A stretch of 64,000 nt of DNA from Pseudarthrobacter oxydans (lineage in GTDB: Bacteria; Actinomycetota; Actinomycetes; Actinomycetales; Micrococcaceae). The notes beneath the pieces are model-generated. The model worked only from the letters and a program-made list of their open reading frames with translations. It was not told the DNA's origin and searched no databases. This document shows, piece after piece, positions 56,102 to 64,000 of the stretch; within the stretch, counting starts at the first letter, position 1; every line of letters begins with the position of its first letter. Location of the stretch: contig NZ_JAUSSN010000003.1 in assembly GCF_030812335.1 (NCBI RefSeq), positions 427,161 through 491,160 on the forward strand. Direction: 5' to 3'. The position numbers were made by a program, and so were the translations under genes.

Positions 56102-56935
56102 TTAGGGGATCGGGACGGGCACGACGCCGAGCGGGGCCAGCTTCGCGGCTCCGCCGTCGGGCGCGGAGAGCACCCAGATGCCCTTGTCGTGGACCGCGAC
56201 GGAATGCTCCCACTGGCAGGAGCGCTGGCCGTCGGTGGTCACCACGGTCCAGTCGTCCTCCAGCACGGCCGTTTCGATGCTGCCGCGCACCAGCATCGGT
56301 TCGATGGCCAGGCACAGCCCGGGCCGGATCTTCGGCCCGCGGTGGTTGGTGCGGTAGTTCGGGACGTCCGGGGCCATGTGCATCTCGGAGCCGATGCCGT
56401 GGCCCACGTAGTCCTCGAGGATGCCCAGGGCCTTGCCGGGCACGGAGGAGACGTAGTCGTCCACGGCGTTGCCGATGTCGCCGATGAACTTGCCGGTCGC
56501 CAGCGCGGCAATCCCGTGCCACATCGCGGCCTCGGTGACATCGGAGAGCCGCTGGTCCTCGGGGTCCGCGGTGCCCACGATCACGGTGCGGGCGGAGTCG
56601 GAGTGCCAGCCGCCCAGGATCGCGCCGCCGTCGATCGAGAGGATGTCCCCGTCCTGCAGGACGCGGTCCCCCGGGATGCCGTGCACGACCTCCTCATTGA
56701 CCGAGGTGCAGATCGTGGCGGGGAAGCCGTGGTAGCCCAGAAAATTCGACGTGGCACCGGCGTCCTTGAGCACTGCGGCGAACACGGCGTCAAGGTCCTT
56801 GGTGGTCTTCCCCGGCGCGGCCGCCGCAACCGCGGCGTCGAGGGCCCGGCTGAGGACAAGCCCCGCCTCGTGCATGGAGCGCATCTGGGGGTTGGTCTTG
56901 TATTCGATGCGTGGCTGGCCGAATGCCATCCGCAA
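56102..56935 (-). CDS. map: Methionine aminopeptidase type I
   Basis: 277 residues. It removes the initiator Met from nascent proteins. Metal ligands are visible in ILSIDGGAILGGWHSDSART (two Asp), GHGIGSEMHMAPDVPNY (His), LAIEPML (Glu) and the late Glu in CQWEHSVAVHDKG. The start is ATG 56935. It lies 98 bases after adk, with a stem-loop between. Confidence 0.95.
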   Translation of the reverse strand: MRMAFGQPRIEYKTNPQMRSMHEAGLVLSRALDAAVAAAAPGKTTKDLDAVFAAVLKDAGATSNFLGYHGFPATICTSVNEEVVHGIPGDRVLQDGDILSIDGGAILGGWHSDSARTVIVGTADPEDQRLSDVTEAAMWHGIAALATGKFIGDIGNAVDDYVSSVPGKALGILEDYVGHGIGSEMHMAPDVPNYRTNHRGPKIRPGLCLAIEPMLVRGSIETAVLEDDWTVVTTDGQRSCQWEHSVAVHDKGIWVLSAPDGGAAKLAPLGVVPVPIP

Positions 56936-56986
56936 CTTCCTTTCAATGGGTGTGCCGGCGCGGGAAGGCCGCCGGCCAAATGGCTG

Positions 56987-57016
56987 AGGCCCCTCCCGAT
57001 GTTCCGGGAGGGGCCT
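56987..57016 (-). terminator. Stem-loop between adk and map
   Basis: AGGCCCCTCCCG pairs with CGGGAGGGGCCT, 12 bp, with a 6-nt loop. There is no T-run on the map side, so it may be a partial terminator or an RNA-processing signal. Confidence 0.6.
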
Positions 57017-57033
57017 CGAGGTGCGCGGGCCGG

Positions 57034-57612
57034 TCAGGCCGCCTGGGCCTCTTTGATGGCCTGCATAACGCGGTCGGTGACCTCGTCGATGCCGCCAATG
57101 CCGTCGACGCGGGTCAGGATGCCGCGGTCGGCATACTTGGCGACCACGGCTTCCGTCTGCTCGTGGTAGAGGTCAAGGCGGTGCCGGATGACGGCTTCGT
57201 TGTCGTCAGTGCGTCCGGTTTCCTTGGCGCGACCCAGCAGGCGGGTGACGAGTTCCTCGTCGTCGGCCGTGAGCTGCAGGACGACGTCGAGCTTCTGGTC
57301 GCCGTCGGCCAGAATCCCGTCGAGGTAGTCCACCTGCGCGGTCGTGCGGGGGTAGCCGTCCAGGAGGAAGCCGTTTTCCACGTCGCCCTCGCTGAGCCGG
57401 TCGCGGACCATCTTGTTGGTCACGCTGTCCGGGACAAAGTCGCCCGCATCCATGTACGTCTTGGCTTCGATGCCCAACGGCGTCTCACCCTTGACGTTGG
57501 CGCGGAAGATGTCCCCGGTGGAGATCGCAATCACGCCGAGGCGCTCCGAAATGCGCTCCGCCTGCGTTCCCTTGCCGGAGCCGGGAGGTCCGATAATCAA
57601 CATTCTCGTCAT
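57034..57612 (-). CDS. adk: Adenylate kinase, short-LID form
   Basis: 192 residues. The P-loop IIGPPGSGKGTQAERIS lies near residues 6-22. The NMP-binding part includes STGDIFRANVKGETPLG, and DGYPRTTAQ is present. The LID is short (RLLGRAKETGRTDDNEAV), as in Mycobacterium, with no zinc Cys cluster. The start overlaps the secY stop by 4 bases (57609-57612). Confidence 0.96.
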   Translation of the reverse strand: MTRMLIIGPPGSGKGTQAERISERLGVIAISTGDIFRANVKGETPLGIEAKTYMDAGDFVPDSVTNKMVRDRLSEGDVENGFLLDGYPRTTAQVDYLDGILADGDQKLDVVLQLTADDEELVTRLLGRAKETGRTDDNEAVIRHRLDLYHEQTEAVVAKYADRGILTRVDGIGGIDEVTDRVMQAIKEAQAA

Positions 57613-58919
57613 CGCAAAAGCCCTTCGTAGTGACGCTGCTGTAGCTGCGCATCAATCTGCTTGACGGTCTCCAAACCTACGCCGACCATGATCAGGATCG
57701 AGGTGCCACCGAACGGGAAGTTCTGGTTGGCATTGATCAGGACCAGTGCGACCAGCGGGATAAGTGCCACAAAAGCCAGGTAAATGGCACCGGGGAGCGT
57801 GATCCTGGAAAGCACATACTGCAGGTAGTCTGCGGTCGGCTTGCCGGCACGGATACCCGGAATGAAGCCGCCGTACTTCTTCATGTTGTCAGAAACTTCT
57901 TCAGGGTTGAAAGTGATCGCAACATAGAAGTAAGTGAAGAACACAATCATGGCGAAGTAGAGCACCATGTAGATCGGCTGGTCACCGCGGACCAGGTTGT
58001 TGTTGATCCACTCCACCCAGGGTGCAATCGGCTCGCCGGGCTGGGGCTGGTTGAACTGCGAGATCAGTCCCGGCAGGTACAGCATCGAGGAAGCGAAGAT
58101 GACGGGCACGACGCCGGCCATGTTCACCTTGATCGGGATGTACGTGCTGGTGCCGCCCACGGTCCGCCGGCCGATCATCCGCTTGGCGTACTGCACCGGA
58201 ATGCGGCGCTGGGACTGCTCCACGAAGACCACCGCGGCCACGGTCAGCAGGCCGATGACCAGGACCATAAAGAAGGTGCCGGGGCCCTGCGAGGTCCAGA
58301 TGGCGCCGAGCGAGCCCGGGAAGCTGGACACGATCGAGGTGAAGATGAGCAGCGACATGCCGTTGCCGACACCCTTTTCGGTCACGAGCTCGCCCATCCA
58401 CATGATGAGGCCGGTGCCGGCCGTCAGCGTGATGATGATCAGGATCGTGGTGACGATGCTGTCGTCCGGGATGATCGGCAGCTGGCAGTTCGGCAGCAGC
58501 TGGCCCGAACGTGCGAGCGACACAAGGGTCGTGGCGTTGAGCAGGCCGAGGGCGATCGTCAGGTAACGCGTGTACTGCGTCAGCTTCGACTGGCCCGAGG
58601 CGCCCTCCTCGTACAGCTGCTGGAAGCGGGGAATGACCACCCGGAGCAACTGGACGATGATGCTGGCCGTGATGTACGGCATGATGCCCAGGGCGAAGAC
58701 AGACACCTGGAGCAATGCACCGCCGCTGAACAGGTTGACGAGCTGGTAGATGCCGCCCGTGGTCTGACCGTTCTGCAAGCATTGCTGGACATTCTGGTAG
58801 TTCACACCAGGCGAGGGGATGAAGGCACCCAAGCGGAAGATTGTGATGATTCCCAGCGTGAACAACAACTTGCGTCGCAGATCAGGCGTGCGAAAGGCCC
58901 GGCCAAATGCGCTAAGCAA
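57609..58919 (-). CDS. secY: Protein translocase subunit SecY
   Basis: 436 residues, ten membrane helices, the channel of the Sec translocon. It begins MLSAFGRAFRTPDLRRKLLF. The plug-region segment near residue 70 reads SGGALLQVSVFALGIMPYI, in parts. GNGMSLLIFTSIV follows the fourth helix. The C-terminus ends VKQIDAQLQQRHYEGLLR. It begins a secY-adk-map transcript after a terminator downstream of rplO. Confidence 0.97.
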   Translation of the reverse strand: MLSAFGRAFRTPDLRRKLLFTLGIITIFRLGAFIPSPGVNYQNVQQCLQNGQTTGGIYQLVNLFSGGALLQVSVFALGIMPYITASIIVQLLRVVIPRFQQLYEEGASGQSKLTQYTRYLTIALGLLNATTLVSLARSGQLLPNCQLPIIPDDSIVTTILIIITLTAGTGLIMWMGELVTEKGVGNGMSLLIFTSIVSSFPGSLGAIWTSQGPGTFFMVLVIGLLTVAAVVFVEQSQRRIPVQYAKRMIGRRTVGGTSTYIPIKVNMAGVVPVIFASSMLYLPGLISQFNQPQPGEPIAPWVEWINNNLVRGDQPIYMVLYFAMIVFFTYFYVAITFNPEEVSDNMKKYGGFIPGIRAGKPTADYLQYVLSRITLPGAIYLAFVALIPLVALVLINANQNFPFGGTSILIMVGVGLETVKQIDAQLQQRHYEGLLR

Positions 58920-58996
58920 GCGTCCTCCTGAGTAATAAGTAAAGTCGTGTGAGATAGGTCAAATAAACCCAACAACCGAGTCTAACGGGTGGACGC

Positions 58997-59075
58997 GCCC
59001 TGCGGACAATCGCAGGGCCGGGAAAATAGAAAAACTCCCGGCACCCTGGGCCTGAGCCCCGGGTACCGGGAGTTT
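58997..59075 (-). terminator. Terminator after rplO, two hairpins
   Basis: In minus orientation AAACTCCCGG and CCGGGAGTTT (59032-59075) form a long stem followed by TTTCTATTTT. A second 8-bp stem (GCCCTGCG/CGCAGGGC, 58997-59018) follows. Together they end the rplN-to-rplO transcript before secY. Confidence 0.85.
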
Positions 59076-59105
59076 CCAACAACGGGCAACTGCCCCGCCG
59101 CCTCG

Positions 59106-59597
59106 TTAGAGGGCGGTGGTGCTTCCGCCTGCTGCAGCAATCTTTTCTGCGGCGCTGGCCGAGAATGCGTGGACGGTGACGTCAACCTTGACGGTGATGT
59201 CGCCGGTGCCAAGCACCTTGACGGGCTGGTTCTTGCGAACGGCACCCTTTTCGACCAGGTTCTCCACGGTGACTGCGCCACCTTCCGGGAACAGCTCGTT
59301 GAGCTTGTCCAGGTTTACAACCTGGTACTCAACCCGGAACGGGTTCTTGAAGCCGCGCAGCTTCGGCAGGCGCATGTGCAGCGGCAGCTGGCCGCCGGCA
59401 AAGCCAGCCTTGATCTGGTAGCGGGCCTTCGTACCCTTGGTGCCACGACCAGCGGTCTTACCCTTGGAGCCTTCGCCACGACCAACACGGGTCTTGGCGG
59501 TTTTGGCACCCGGGGCGGGACGCAGGTGGTGAACCTTCAGTGCGTTCTGCTTCTCAGCGGCGCCCTGTGCCTTCTCGGCGGTGTTCTTCTCTGCCAT
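59106..59597 (-). CDS. rplO: 50S ribosomal protein L15
   Basis: 163 residues. [25 protein letters not shown] and the glycine-rich [15 protein letters not shown] segment (given in parts) are the L15 hallmark; the late [22 protein letters not shown] is also typical. Its ATG overlaps the rpmD stop by one base. Confidence 0.97.
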   Translation of the reverse strand: MAEKNTAEKAQGAAEKQNALKVHHLRPAPGAKTAKTRVGRGEGSKGKTAGRGTKGTKARYQIKAGFAGGQLPLHMRLPKLRGFKNPFRVEYQVVNLDKLNELFPEGGAVTVENLVEKGAVRKNQPVKVLGTGDITVKVDVTVHAFSASAAEKIAAAGGSTTAL

Positions 59598-59812
59598 TAC
59601 TTCGCCTCCTCTACCTTTACCAGGTGCGGAACCGTGTTGAGCATCCCGACGGTCACGGCGTCGGCGGTGCGGACAACGGTGTGTCCGATCCGCTTCAGGC
59701 CGAGGGACCGCAGGGTGTCGCGCTGGTTCTGCTTGCCGCCAATAGACGACCTGATCTGAGTGATCTCCAACTTTGCGTCGGAGACAAGCACGTTCTTAGC
59801 CAACTCAGACAC
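59597..59812 (-). CDS. rpmD: 50S ribosomal protein L30
   Basis: 71 residues. [20 protein letters not shown] and [13 protein letters not shown] form the full small L30 domain; there are about 10 extra N-terminal residues. The start overlaps the rpsE end by 8 bases. Confidence 0.96.
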   Translation of the reverse strand: MSELAKNVLVSDAKLEITQIRSSIGGKQNQRDTLRSLGLKRIGHTVVRTADAVTVGMLNTVPHLVKVEEAK

Positions 59813-60515
59813 CTGCCTTCTGGTTCAAAAGCGCCTTCACCATTGCCGGCGGAGCGATCTCGTCGAGCGGGAGGCCGCGGCGTGCTGCCACTGCTGCCGG
59901 CTCTTCGAGGCGCTTCAGCGCGTCAACGGTCGCGTGCACGATGTTGATGGCGTTGGAGGAACCGAGCGACTTGGAGAGGATGTCGTGGATGCCCACGCAC
60001 TCCAGTACTGCACGGACCGGACCGCCGGCGATAACACCGGTACCGGCGGAAGCCGGACGCAGCATAACGACGCCTGCGGCCGCTTCACCCTGAACGCGGT
60101 GCGGAATGGTGCTGCCGATGCGGGGAACGCGGAAGAAGGACTTCTTGGCTTCTTCAACGCCCTTCGCGATGGCGGCGGGAACTTCCTTGGCCTTGCCGTA
60201 GCCGACGCCGACCATACCGTTGCCGTCACCGACGACGACGAGGGCGGTGAAGCTAAAGCGACGACCACCCTTGACGACCTTGGAAACACGGTTAATGGTT
60301 ACGACGCGCTCTACGAACTGGCTCTTTTCGGCTTCGCGGCCACCATCGCGGCCACCACGGCCACCACGGTCGCCACGGCCCTGGCCGCGGTCGCCACGCT
60401 CGCCACGACGAGCGCCACCACGGGCGGCGTCGGTGGTAGCAGGCGCAGCGGTCTCAGTTGCCGGAGCAGCTACAGCTTCAGTCACCTGAATGTCCTTTTC
60501 GTTATTTTCGGTCAC
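59805..60515 (-). CDS. rpsE: 30S ribosomal protein S5 with RG-rich N-terminus
   Basis: 236 residues. The S5 core begins near residue 66 ([20 protein letters not shown]) and includes [15 protein letters not shown] and [15 protein letters not shown]. Before it lie about 60 residues with Thr/Ala repeats followed by RGD, RGG and GRD repeats, a basic low-complexity extension. The start is GTG in a GTGA overlap with the rplR stop. Confidence 0.96.
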   Translation of the reverse strand: MTENNEKDIQVTEAVAAPATETAAPATTDAARGGARRGERGDRGQGRGDRGGRGGRDGGREAEKSQFVERVVTINRVSKVVKGGRRFSFTALVVVGDGNGMVGVGYGKAKEVPAAIAKGVEEAKKSFFRVPRIGSTIPHRVQGEAAAGVVMLRPASAGTGVIAGGPVRAVLECVGIHDILSKSLGSSNAINIVHATVDALKRLEEPAAVAARRGLPLDEIAPPAMVKALLNQKAGV

Positions 60516-60895
60516 AGTGACAGCCCACCTTCACGTGCGCCGTCAGCGACGGCGGCGATCCGGCCGTGGTACTTGTTACCACCGCGGTCGAAGACAACAG
60601 CTTCGATTCCGGCAGCCTTGGCACGCTCGGCGACGAGCTCGCCAACGCGCTTGGCCTTGGCAGTCTTGTCACCGTCGAATGCACGAAGGTCGGCTTCCAA
60701 AGTGGAGGCGCTCGCTACGGTCAGGCCCTGGGTGTCATCGACAACCTGGACGAATACGTGGCGTGCGGAACGGTTGACGACCAGACGAGGACGTACAGCC
60801 GTTCCGGAAATGCGCTTGCGGATACGAAGCTGGCGGCGGCTGCGCTGGGCAGACTTGCTCTTGTTCGTACGCTTCTTGTTAATTGCGATCGCCAT
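60512..60895 (-). CDS. rplR: 50S ribosomal protein L18
   Basis: 127 residues. [18 protein letters not shown] and the C-terminal [27 protein letters not shown] are diagnostic; the latter is read in parts. L18 binds 5S rRNA. It is 2 bases after rplF. Confidence 0.97.
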   Translation of the reverse strand: MAIAINKKRTNKSKSAQRSRRQLRIRKRISGTAVRPRLVVNRSARHVFVQVVDDTQGLTVASASTLEADLRAFDGDKTAKAKRVGELVAERAKAAGIEAVVFDRGGNKYHGRIAAVADGAREGGLSL

Positions 60896-60897
60896 GG

Positions 60898-61434
60898 TTA
60901 CTTACCAGCCTTTCCGACCTTGCGGCGGATGACTTCGCCTGCGTAACGGATGCCCTTGCCCTTGTAGGGGTCCGGCTTCCGCAGCTTGCGAATGTTGGCA
61001 GCAACCTCGCCGACCTGCTGCTTGGAGATGCCTGAAACAGAGAGCTTGGTCGGGGTCTCTACTGCAAAGGTGATGCCGTTCGGTGCCGAGACACTAACCG
61101 GGTGGCTGTAGCCCAGAGCGAACTCCAGGTCAGAACCCTTTGCCTGAACGCGGTAACCGGTACCGACGATTTCAAGCTTCTTCTCGTAGCCTGCGGTGAC
61201 ACCCTGGATCATGTTGGCGATCAGGGTGCGGGTCAGGCCGTGCAGCGAACGTGAGGCGCGCTCGTCGTTCGGGCGGGCGACAGTCAGGGTGCCATCTTCC
61301 AGGGAGACCTCGATCGGGCTGGGCACAGTGTGGCTCAGCTCGCCTTTGGAACCCTTGACGTTGACGACAGAGCCGTCAACCTTGACCTCAACGCCGGCAG
61401 GAACGGTGATGGGGAGACGTCCAATACGTGACAT
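60898..61434 (-). CDS. rplF: 50S ribosomal protein L6
   Basis: 178 residues, two tandem L6 domains. It begins [17 protein letters not shown] and ends with [21 protein letters not shown], the conserved C-terminal motif. It is 18 bases after rpsH. Confidence 0.97.
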   Translation of the reverse strand: MSRIGRLPITVPAGVEVKVDGSVVNVKGSKGELSHTVPSPIEVSLEDGTLTVARPNDERASRSLHGLTRTLIANMIQGVTAGYEKKLEIVGTGYRVQAKGSDLEFALGYSHPVSVSAPNGITFAVETPTKLSVSGISKQQVGEVAANIRKLRKPDPYKGKGIRYAGEVIRRKVGKAGK

Positions 61435-61452
61435 TATTCTCTTCCTTTCCCG

Positions 61453-61851
61453 TTACCAGACGTAAGCGAGGACTTCGCCGCCCACGCCCTTCTTGCCGGC
61501 CTGCTTGTCAGTCAAGAGGCCGGAAGAGGTGGACAGGATTGCGACACCCAGGCCACCGAGCACGTGCGGCAGGTTGGTGGACTTTGCGTAAACGCGCAGT
61601 CCCGGCTTGGAAATACGACGAACGCCAGCGATTGAACGCTCGCGGTTCGGACCGAACTTGAGCTCGAGGGTCAGCTTCTTGCCAACCTCCGCGTCTTCTT
61701 CTTTCCAGGAGGCGATGTAACCTTCGGCCTTCAGGATGTCGGCAACGCGTGCCTTGAGCTTGCTGTACGGCATAGACACGGAATCGTGGTATGCCGCGTT
61801 TGCGTTGCGCAGACGCGTAAGCATGTCTGCGACGGGATCTGTCATTGTCAT
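61453..61851 (-). CDS. rpsH: 30S ribosomal protein S8
   Basis: 132 residues. [20 protein letters not shown] at the start, and [21 protein letters not shown] near the C-terminus, are typical. An ATG two codons later (61845) gives MTDPVADM and is an equally likely start. A 90-base gap separates it from rplE. Confidence 0.96.
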   Translation of the reverse strand: MTMTDPVADMLTRLRNANAAYHDSVSMPYSKLKARVADILKAEGYIASWKEEDAEVGKKLTLELKFGPNRERSIAGVRRISKPGLRVYAKSTNLPHVLGGLGVAILSTSSGLLTDKQAGKKGVGGEVLAYVW

Positions 61852-61941
61852 GGTGGGCTCTTGCCCTTCCTCATAACGGTTTCCGCCGTGCAGTCATCCC
61901 CGGAGGGAAACCAGCACGGTCGGACCTTTTACGTAGCTAGA

Positions 61942-62523
61942 TTAATCTTCGGTCTTGAACGGGAAGCCAAGCGCCTTGAGCAGCGCGCGGCCTTCGTCGT
62001 CGGTCTTGGCAGTGGTCACGACGGTGATGTCCATGCCGCGTACGCGGTCGATGGAATCCTGGTCGATCTCGTGGAACATAACCTGCTCGGTCAGACCGAA
62101 GGTGTAGTTGCCGTTGCCGTCGAACTGCTTGCCGCTGAGGCCCCGGAAGTCACGGATACGCGGCAGAGCCAGCGTGACCAGACGGTCCAGGAATTCCCAC
62201 ATGCGGTCCCCACGCAGAGTTGCGTGTGCACCGATCGGCATGCCTTCGCGCAGCTTGAACTGTGCGATCGACTTGCGGGCCTTGGTTACCTGCGGCTTCT
62301 GGCCGGTGATCAGGGTCAGATCGCGGACAGCGCCGTCGATCAGCTTGGAGTCCTTAGCGGCATCTCCAACACCCATGTTCACAACGACCTTGACCAGACG
62401 GGGAACCTGGTTGACGTTCTCGTACTTGAATTCCTCAACGAGCGTGCTCTTGATGGAATCCGCGTACTTGGTCTTCAGACGAGGAACGATCTTGCTTGCC
62501 GGAGTCTCGAGAGTCTCAGTCAT
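61942..62523 (-). CDS. rplE: 50S ribosomal protein L5
   Basis: 193 residues. [21 protein letters not shown] (in parts), [21 protein letters not shown] and [20 protein letters not shown], in parts, are characteristic. The start overlaps the rplX stop by one base. L5 contacts 5S rRNA. Confidence 0.97.
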   Translation of the reverse strand: MTETLETPASKIVPRLKTKYADSIKSTLVEEFKYENVNQVPRLVKVVVNMGVGDAAKDSKLIDGAVRDLTLITGQKPQVTKARKSIAQFKLREGMPIGAHATLRGDRMWEFLDRLVTLALPRIRDFRGLSGKQFDGNGNYTFGLTEQVMFHEIDQDSIDRVRGMDITVVTTAKTDDEGRALLKALGFPFKTED

Positions 62524-62882
62524 TAGATGTCCTTCCCTGAGCTCTTGGCCACGCGGACGCGCACGTCGCGCTTCACGCCATCGCGCTCAACGGTCTCGGT
62601 GCGGAAACCGACGCGGGTGGGCTTCTTGGTGGACGGGTCAACCAGAGCCACGTTGGAGATGTGGATCGTAGCCTCGACGACTTCGATGCCACCGGTCTTG
62701 GTGCCGCGCTGCGACTGACCGACCTTGGTGTGCTTGGTTACGCGGTTAATGCCTTCGACCAGCACGCGGTTGGTCTCGGGGAAAACGCGCAGAACCTTGC
62801 CCTGCTTGCCCTTGTCGCCGCCGCGCTCAGCCTTGGCGCCAGTGATGACCTGAACGAGGTCACCCTTTTTGATCTTAGCCAT
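62523..62882 (-). CDS. rplX: 50S ribosomal protein L24
   Basis: 119 residues. The KOW motif [26 protein letters not shown] (read in parts), then [15 protein letters not shown] and [14 protein letters not shown], mark L24. It is 3 bases after rplN. Confidence 0.97.
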   Translation of the reverse strand: MAKIKKGDLVQVITGAKAERGGDKGKQGKVLRVFPETNRVLVEGINRVTKHTKVGQSQRGTKTGGIEVVEATIHISNVALVDPSTKKPTRVGFRTETVERDGVKRDVRVRVAKSSGKDI

Positions 62883-62885
62883 GGA

Positions 62886-63254
62886 CTAAAGCACCTCCGG
62901 AGCCAGAGAAACGATCTTCATGAACTTCTTATCGCGAAGTTCACGACCAACCGGTCCGAAGATACGGGTACCGCGGGGGTCACCGTCGTTCTTCAGGATC
63001 ACAGCTGCGTTCTCGTCAAACTTGATATAGGAACCATCCGCACGGCGGCGTTCCTTCTTGGTACGGACGATGACAGCCTTGACGACGTCGCCCTTCTTTA
63101 CGTTGCCGCCCGGAATTGCGTCCTTGACGGTAGCGACGATGACGTCGCCAATGCCTGCGTAGCGACGGCCAGATCCACCGAGAACGCGAATGGTAAGGAT
63201 TTCCTTAGCACCCGTGTTGTCGGCGACCTTGAGTCGCGACTCCTGCTGAATCAC
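62886..63254 (-). CDS. rplN: 50S ribosomal protein L14
   Basis: 122 residues, the standard length. It starts [20 protein letters not shown] and ends [13 protein letters not shown]. The [10 protein letters not shown] block is present. It is the first gene of this ribosomal cluster. The usual upstream neighbour rpsQ is not within the next 745 bases. Confidence 0.97.
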   Translation of the reverse strand: MIQQESRLKVADNTGAKEILTIRVLGGSGRRYAGIGDVIVATVKDAIPGGNVKKGDVVKAVIVRTKKERRRADGSYIKFDENAAVILKNDGDPRGTRIFGPVGRELRDKKFMKIVSLAPEVL

Positions 63255-63570
63255 TATTTACTCCTTGCGTCGCGCTGGTTCTCAGACCGAAAATCTTCCT
63301 ACGGAATGAGCCTTGCGGAACGGTTGATCGGGGTGTCTCTTGACCTGCCTGGATTTTGCCAGACCAGGCCTAAACTCCCGTGCCAAAAACATTTGCTTCC
63401 CAGGCGGCTTCCGACGAATCGGGGCGCTAGGGGGCACTATGCCGTGGCACGATTGTTTACGAGGTTGATGACAGCGCACAGAGGGCGCCATACAAACTCA
63501 AAATCTTAGCACGTTTCGGGCGTATCCCCATATCACAGCTTCGCCGCCACAGCACAGGCCAATGCCGGAA

Positions 63571-63620
63571 AGTCCAGGGCAGTTCGGGGCAGCCCGCGGC
63601 AGTCCGGGGTAGTCCAGGGC
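63571..63620. repeat. 10-bp tandem repeat, five units
   Basis: Five contiguous decamers: AGTCCAGGGC, AGTTCGGGGC, AGCCCGCGGC, AGTCCGGGGT and AGTCCAGGGC. The first and last are identical and the middle ones differ at two or three positions. Confidence 0.85.
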
Positions 63621-63634
63621 AACACAGCCAGCGC

Positions 63635-64000
63635 GGCAGCAGGGCCGACCGGAGCTGTACAAGCCAGCACGGCACAGCAGCGCCCGACGTCGTCACGCAC
63701 GGCAGTCTTTTGGCCCCGTTGGTGCCACACTCCCCCGGAATCCCGGCCCTCCGGCGTCGAGGTCGGGCCGAAACCCTGCTCTGCGTGACGCGTGACGCGT
63801 GGGCGTGGGCGCGGCCTGCAGCGCGGGCGCGCGGGCATGACGCCCGGCCCGCGGCGTGGGTCCGGCGGCAGCCAGGCCGACCGGAGCTATACAGGCAGCA
63901 CGGCCCAGCAGCGCCCGACGTCGTCACGCACGGCAGTCTTTTGGCCCCGTTGGTGCCACACTCCCCCGGAATCCCGGCCCTCCGGCGTCGAGGTCGGGCC
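63635..64000. repeat. Long direct repeat, two copies, second cut by the window end
   Basis: About 135 bases at 63635-63769 recur at 63867-64000, 232 bases apart start to start. The last roughly 90 bases of each copy, from GCGCCCGACGTCGTCACG to GAGGTCGGGCC, are identical as far as the window shows. The spacer is GC-rich and carries GTGACGCGTGACGCGTG. More copies may lie beyond the window. Confidence 0.9.

Larger units (their letters stand above)
55805..56152. repeat. Imperfect tandem duplication including the 3' end of map
   Basis: A block of about 95 bases (hairpin plus GCGTCGCCGGCC and GCCGGCGCCAATGCG) at 55805-55895 recurs at 55965-56055, 160 bases away. Further, 55902-55945 matches 56109-56152, the last codons of map, with about 4 differences in 44. 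In minus orientation the remnant encodes VGAAKLAPLGVAPVPM, compared with GGAAKLAPLGVVPVPI in map. The copies differ by an insertion of about 47 bases. Confidence 0.8.
63255..64000. other. Non-coding, repeat-rich region upstream of rplN
   Basis: No gene is supported on either strand. The first 280 bases probably hold the rplN promoter and leader. From 63571 the sequence consists mostly of a 10-bp tandem repeat and two long direct repeats; open frames here are low-complexity and lack conserved features. Confidence 0.7.

Noticed and set aside
63457..63927. A 156-codon open frame on the minus strand upstream of rplN
   Set aside because: It is made of the direct repeats, so TTSGAA-like segments recur; it has no conserved domain and a biased Arg/Ala/Cys composition.
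63571..64000. Possible CRISPR array
   Set aside because: The units are 10 bp and contiguous without spacers, and the long repeats are only two copies; no cas genes are nearby.

Overview
The window is high-GC actinobacterial chromosome, most likely Arthrobacter, Pseudarthrobacter or a close relative in the Micrococcaceae. The evidence is the mycothiol gene mshA, an actinobacterial-type inositol-3-phosphate synthase, the glgX-treY-treZ trehalose operon, Gram-positive-type Tad pilus loci without a secretin, a short-LID adenylate kinase, and ribosomal proteins with long acidic or RG-rich tails. There are no rRNA or tRNA genes, CRISPR arrays or intact insertion sequences that I can see.

Layout. 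1-5.8 kb: the 3' end of a GH4 6-phospho-glycosidase, a GNAT acetyltransferase, mshA, fhs, and a winged-helix plus DUF559 nuclease-like gene between short repeats. 5.9-14.9 kb (minus strand): ino1, an aldo/keto reductase, and the operon glgX-treY-treZ, which converts glycogen to trehalose. 14.9-18.7 kb (minus): glmS, acpS and the NAD(P)HX repair enzyme. 18.9-23.3 kb (plus): coaA, a VanY-like lipoprotein, a large unrecognised membrane protein, and mscL. 23.3-25.9 kb (minus): glmM, rpsI and rplM. GlmS and GlmM both feed UDP-GlcNAc, which MshA then uses together with the inositol phosphate made by Ino1.

26.2-41.5 kb is the most striking region. A prepilin peptidase is followed by two complete, tandem, diverged Tad/Flp pilus loci with the same order: flp, tadE, tadG, cpaB-like, tadZ-like, tadA, tadB, tadC. 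Both have a stem-loop after flp, and both have the same 13-nt tadE/tadG overlap. Tandem terminators separate the loci. Next come an HPt-like protein that has lost its phospho-accepting histidine, an OmpR-type response regulator, and a soluble histidine kinase.

44-46.9 kb is a small accessory stretch with visibly lower GC. It holds orphan hypothetical genes, a probable frameshifted gene, a decayed transposase-like fragment, a tiny membrane protein and a lipoprotein.

46.9-63.3 kb (mostly minus) is the spc/alpha ribosomal cluster, read from rplN to truA: rplN-rplX-rplE-rpsH-rplF-rplR-rpsE-rpmD-rplO, a terminator, secY-adk-map, infA-rpmJ-rpsM-rpsK-rpoA-rplQ-truA. It has two departures from the common order. 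rpsD is absent between rpsK and rpoA. Between map and infA sit a P1-family peptidase and a plus-strand ABC sugar importer that lacks an ATPase. The 3' end of map and its terminator have been partly duplicated downstream. The last 0.7 kb, where rpsQ and the S10 cluster would be expected next to rplN, is non-coding and built of direct repeats.
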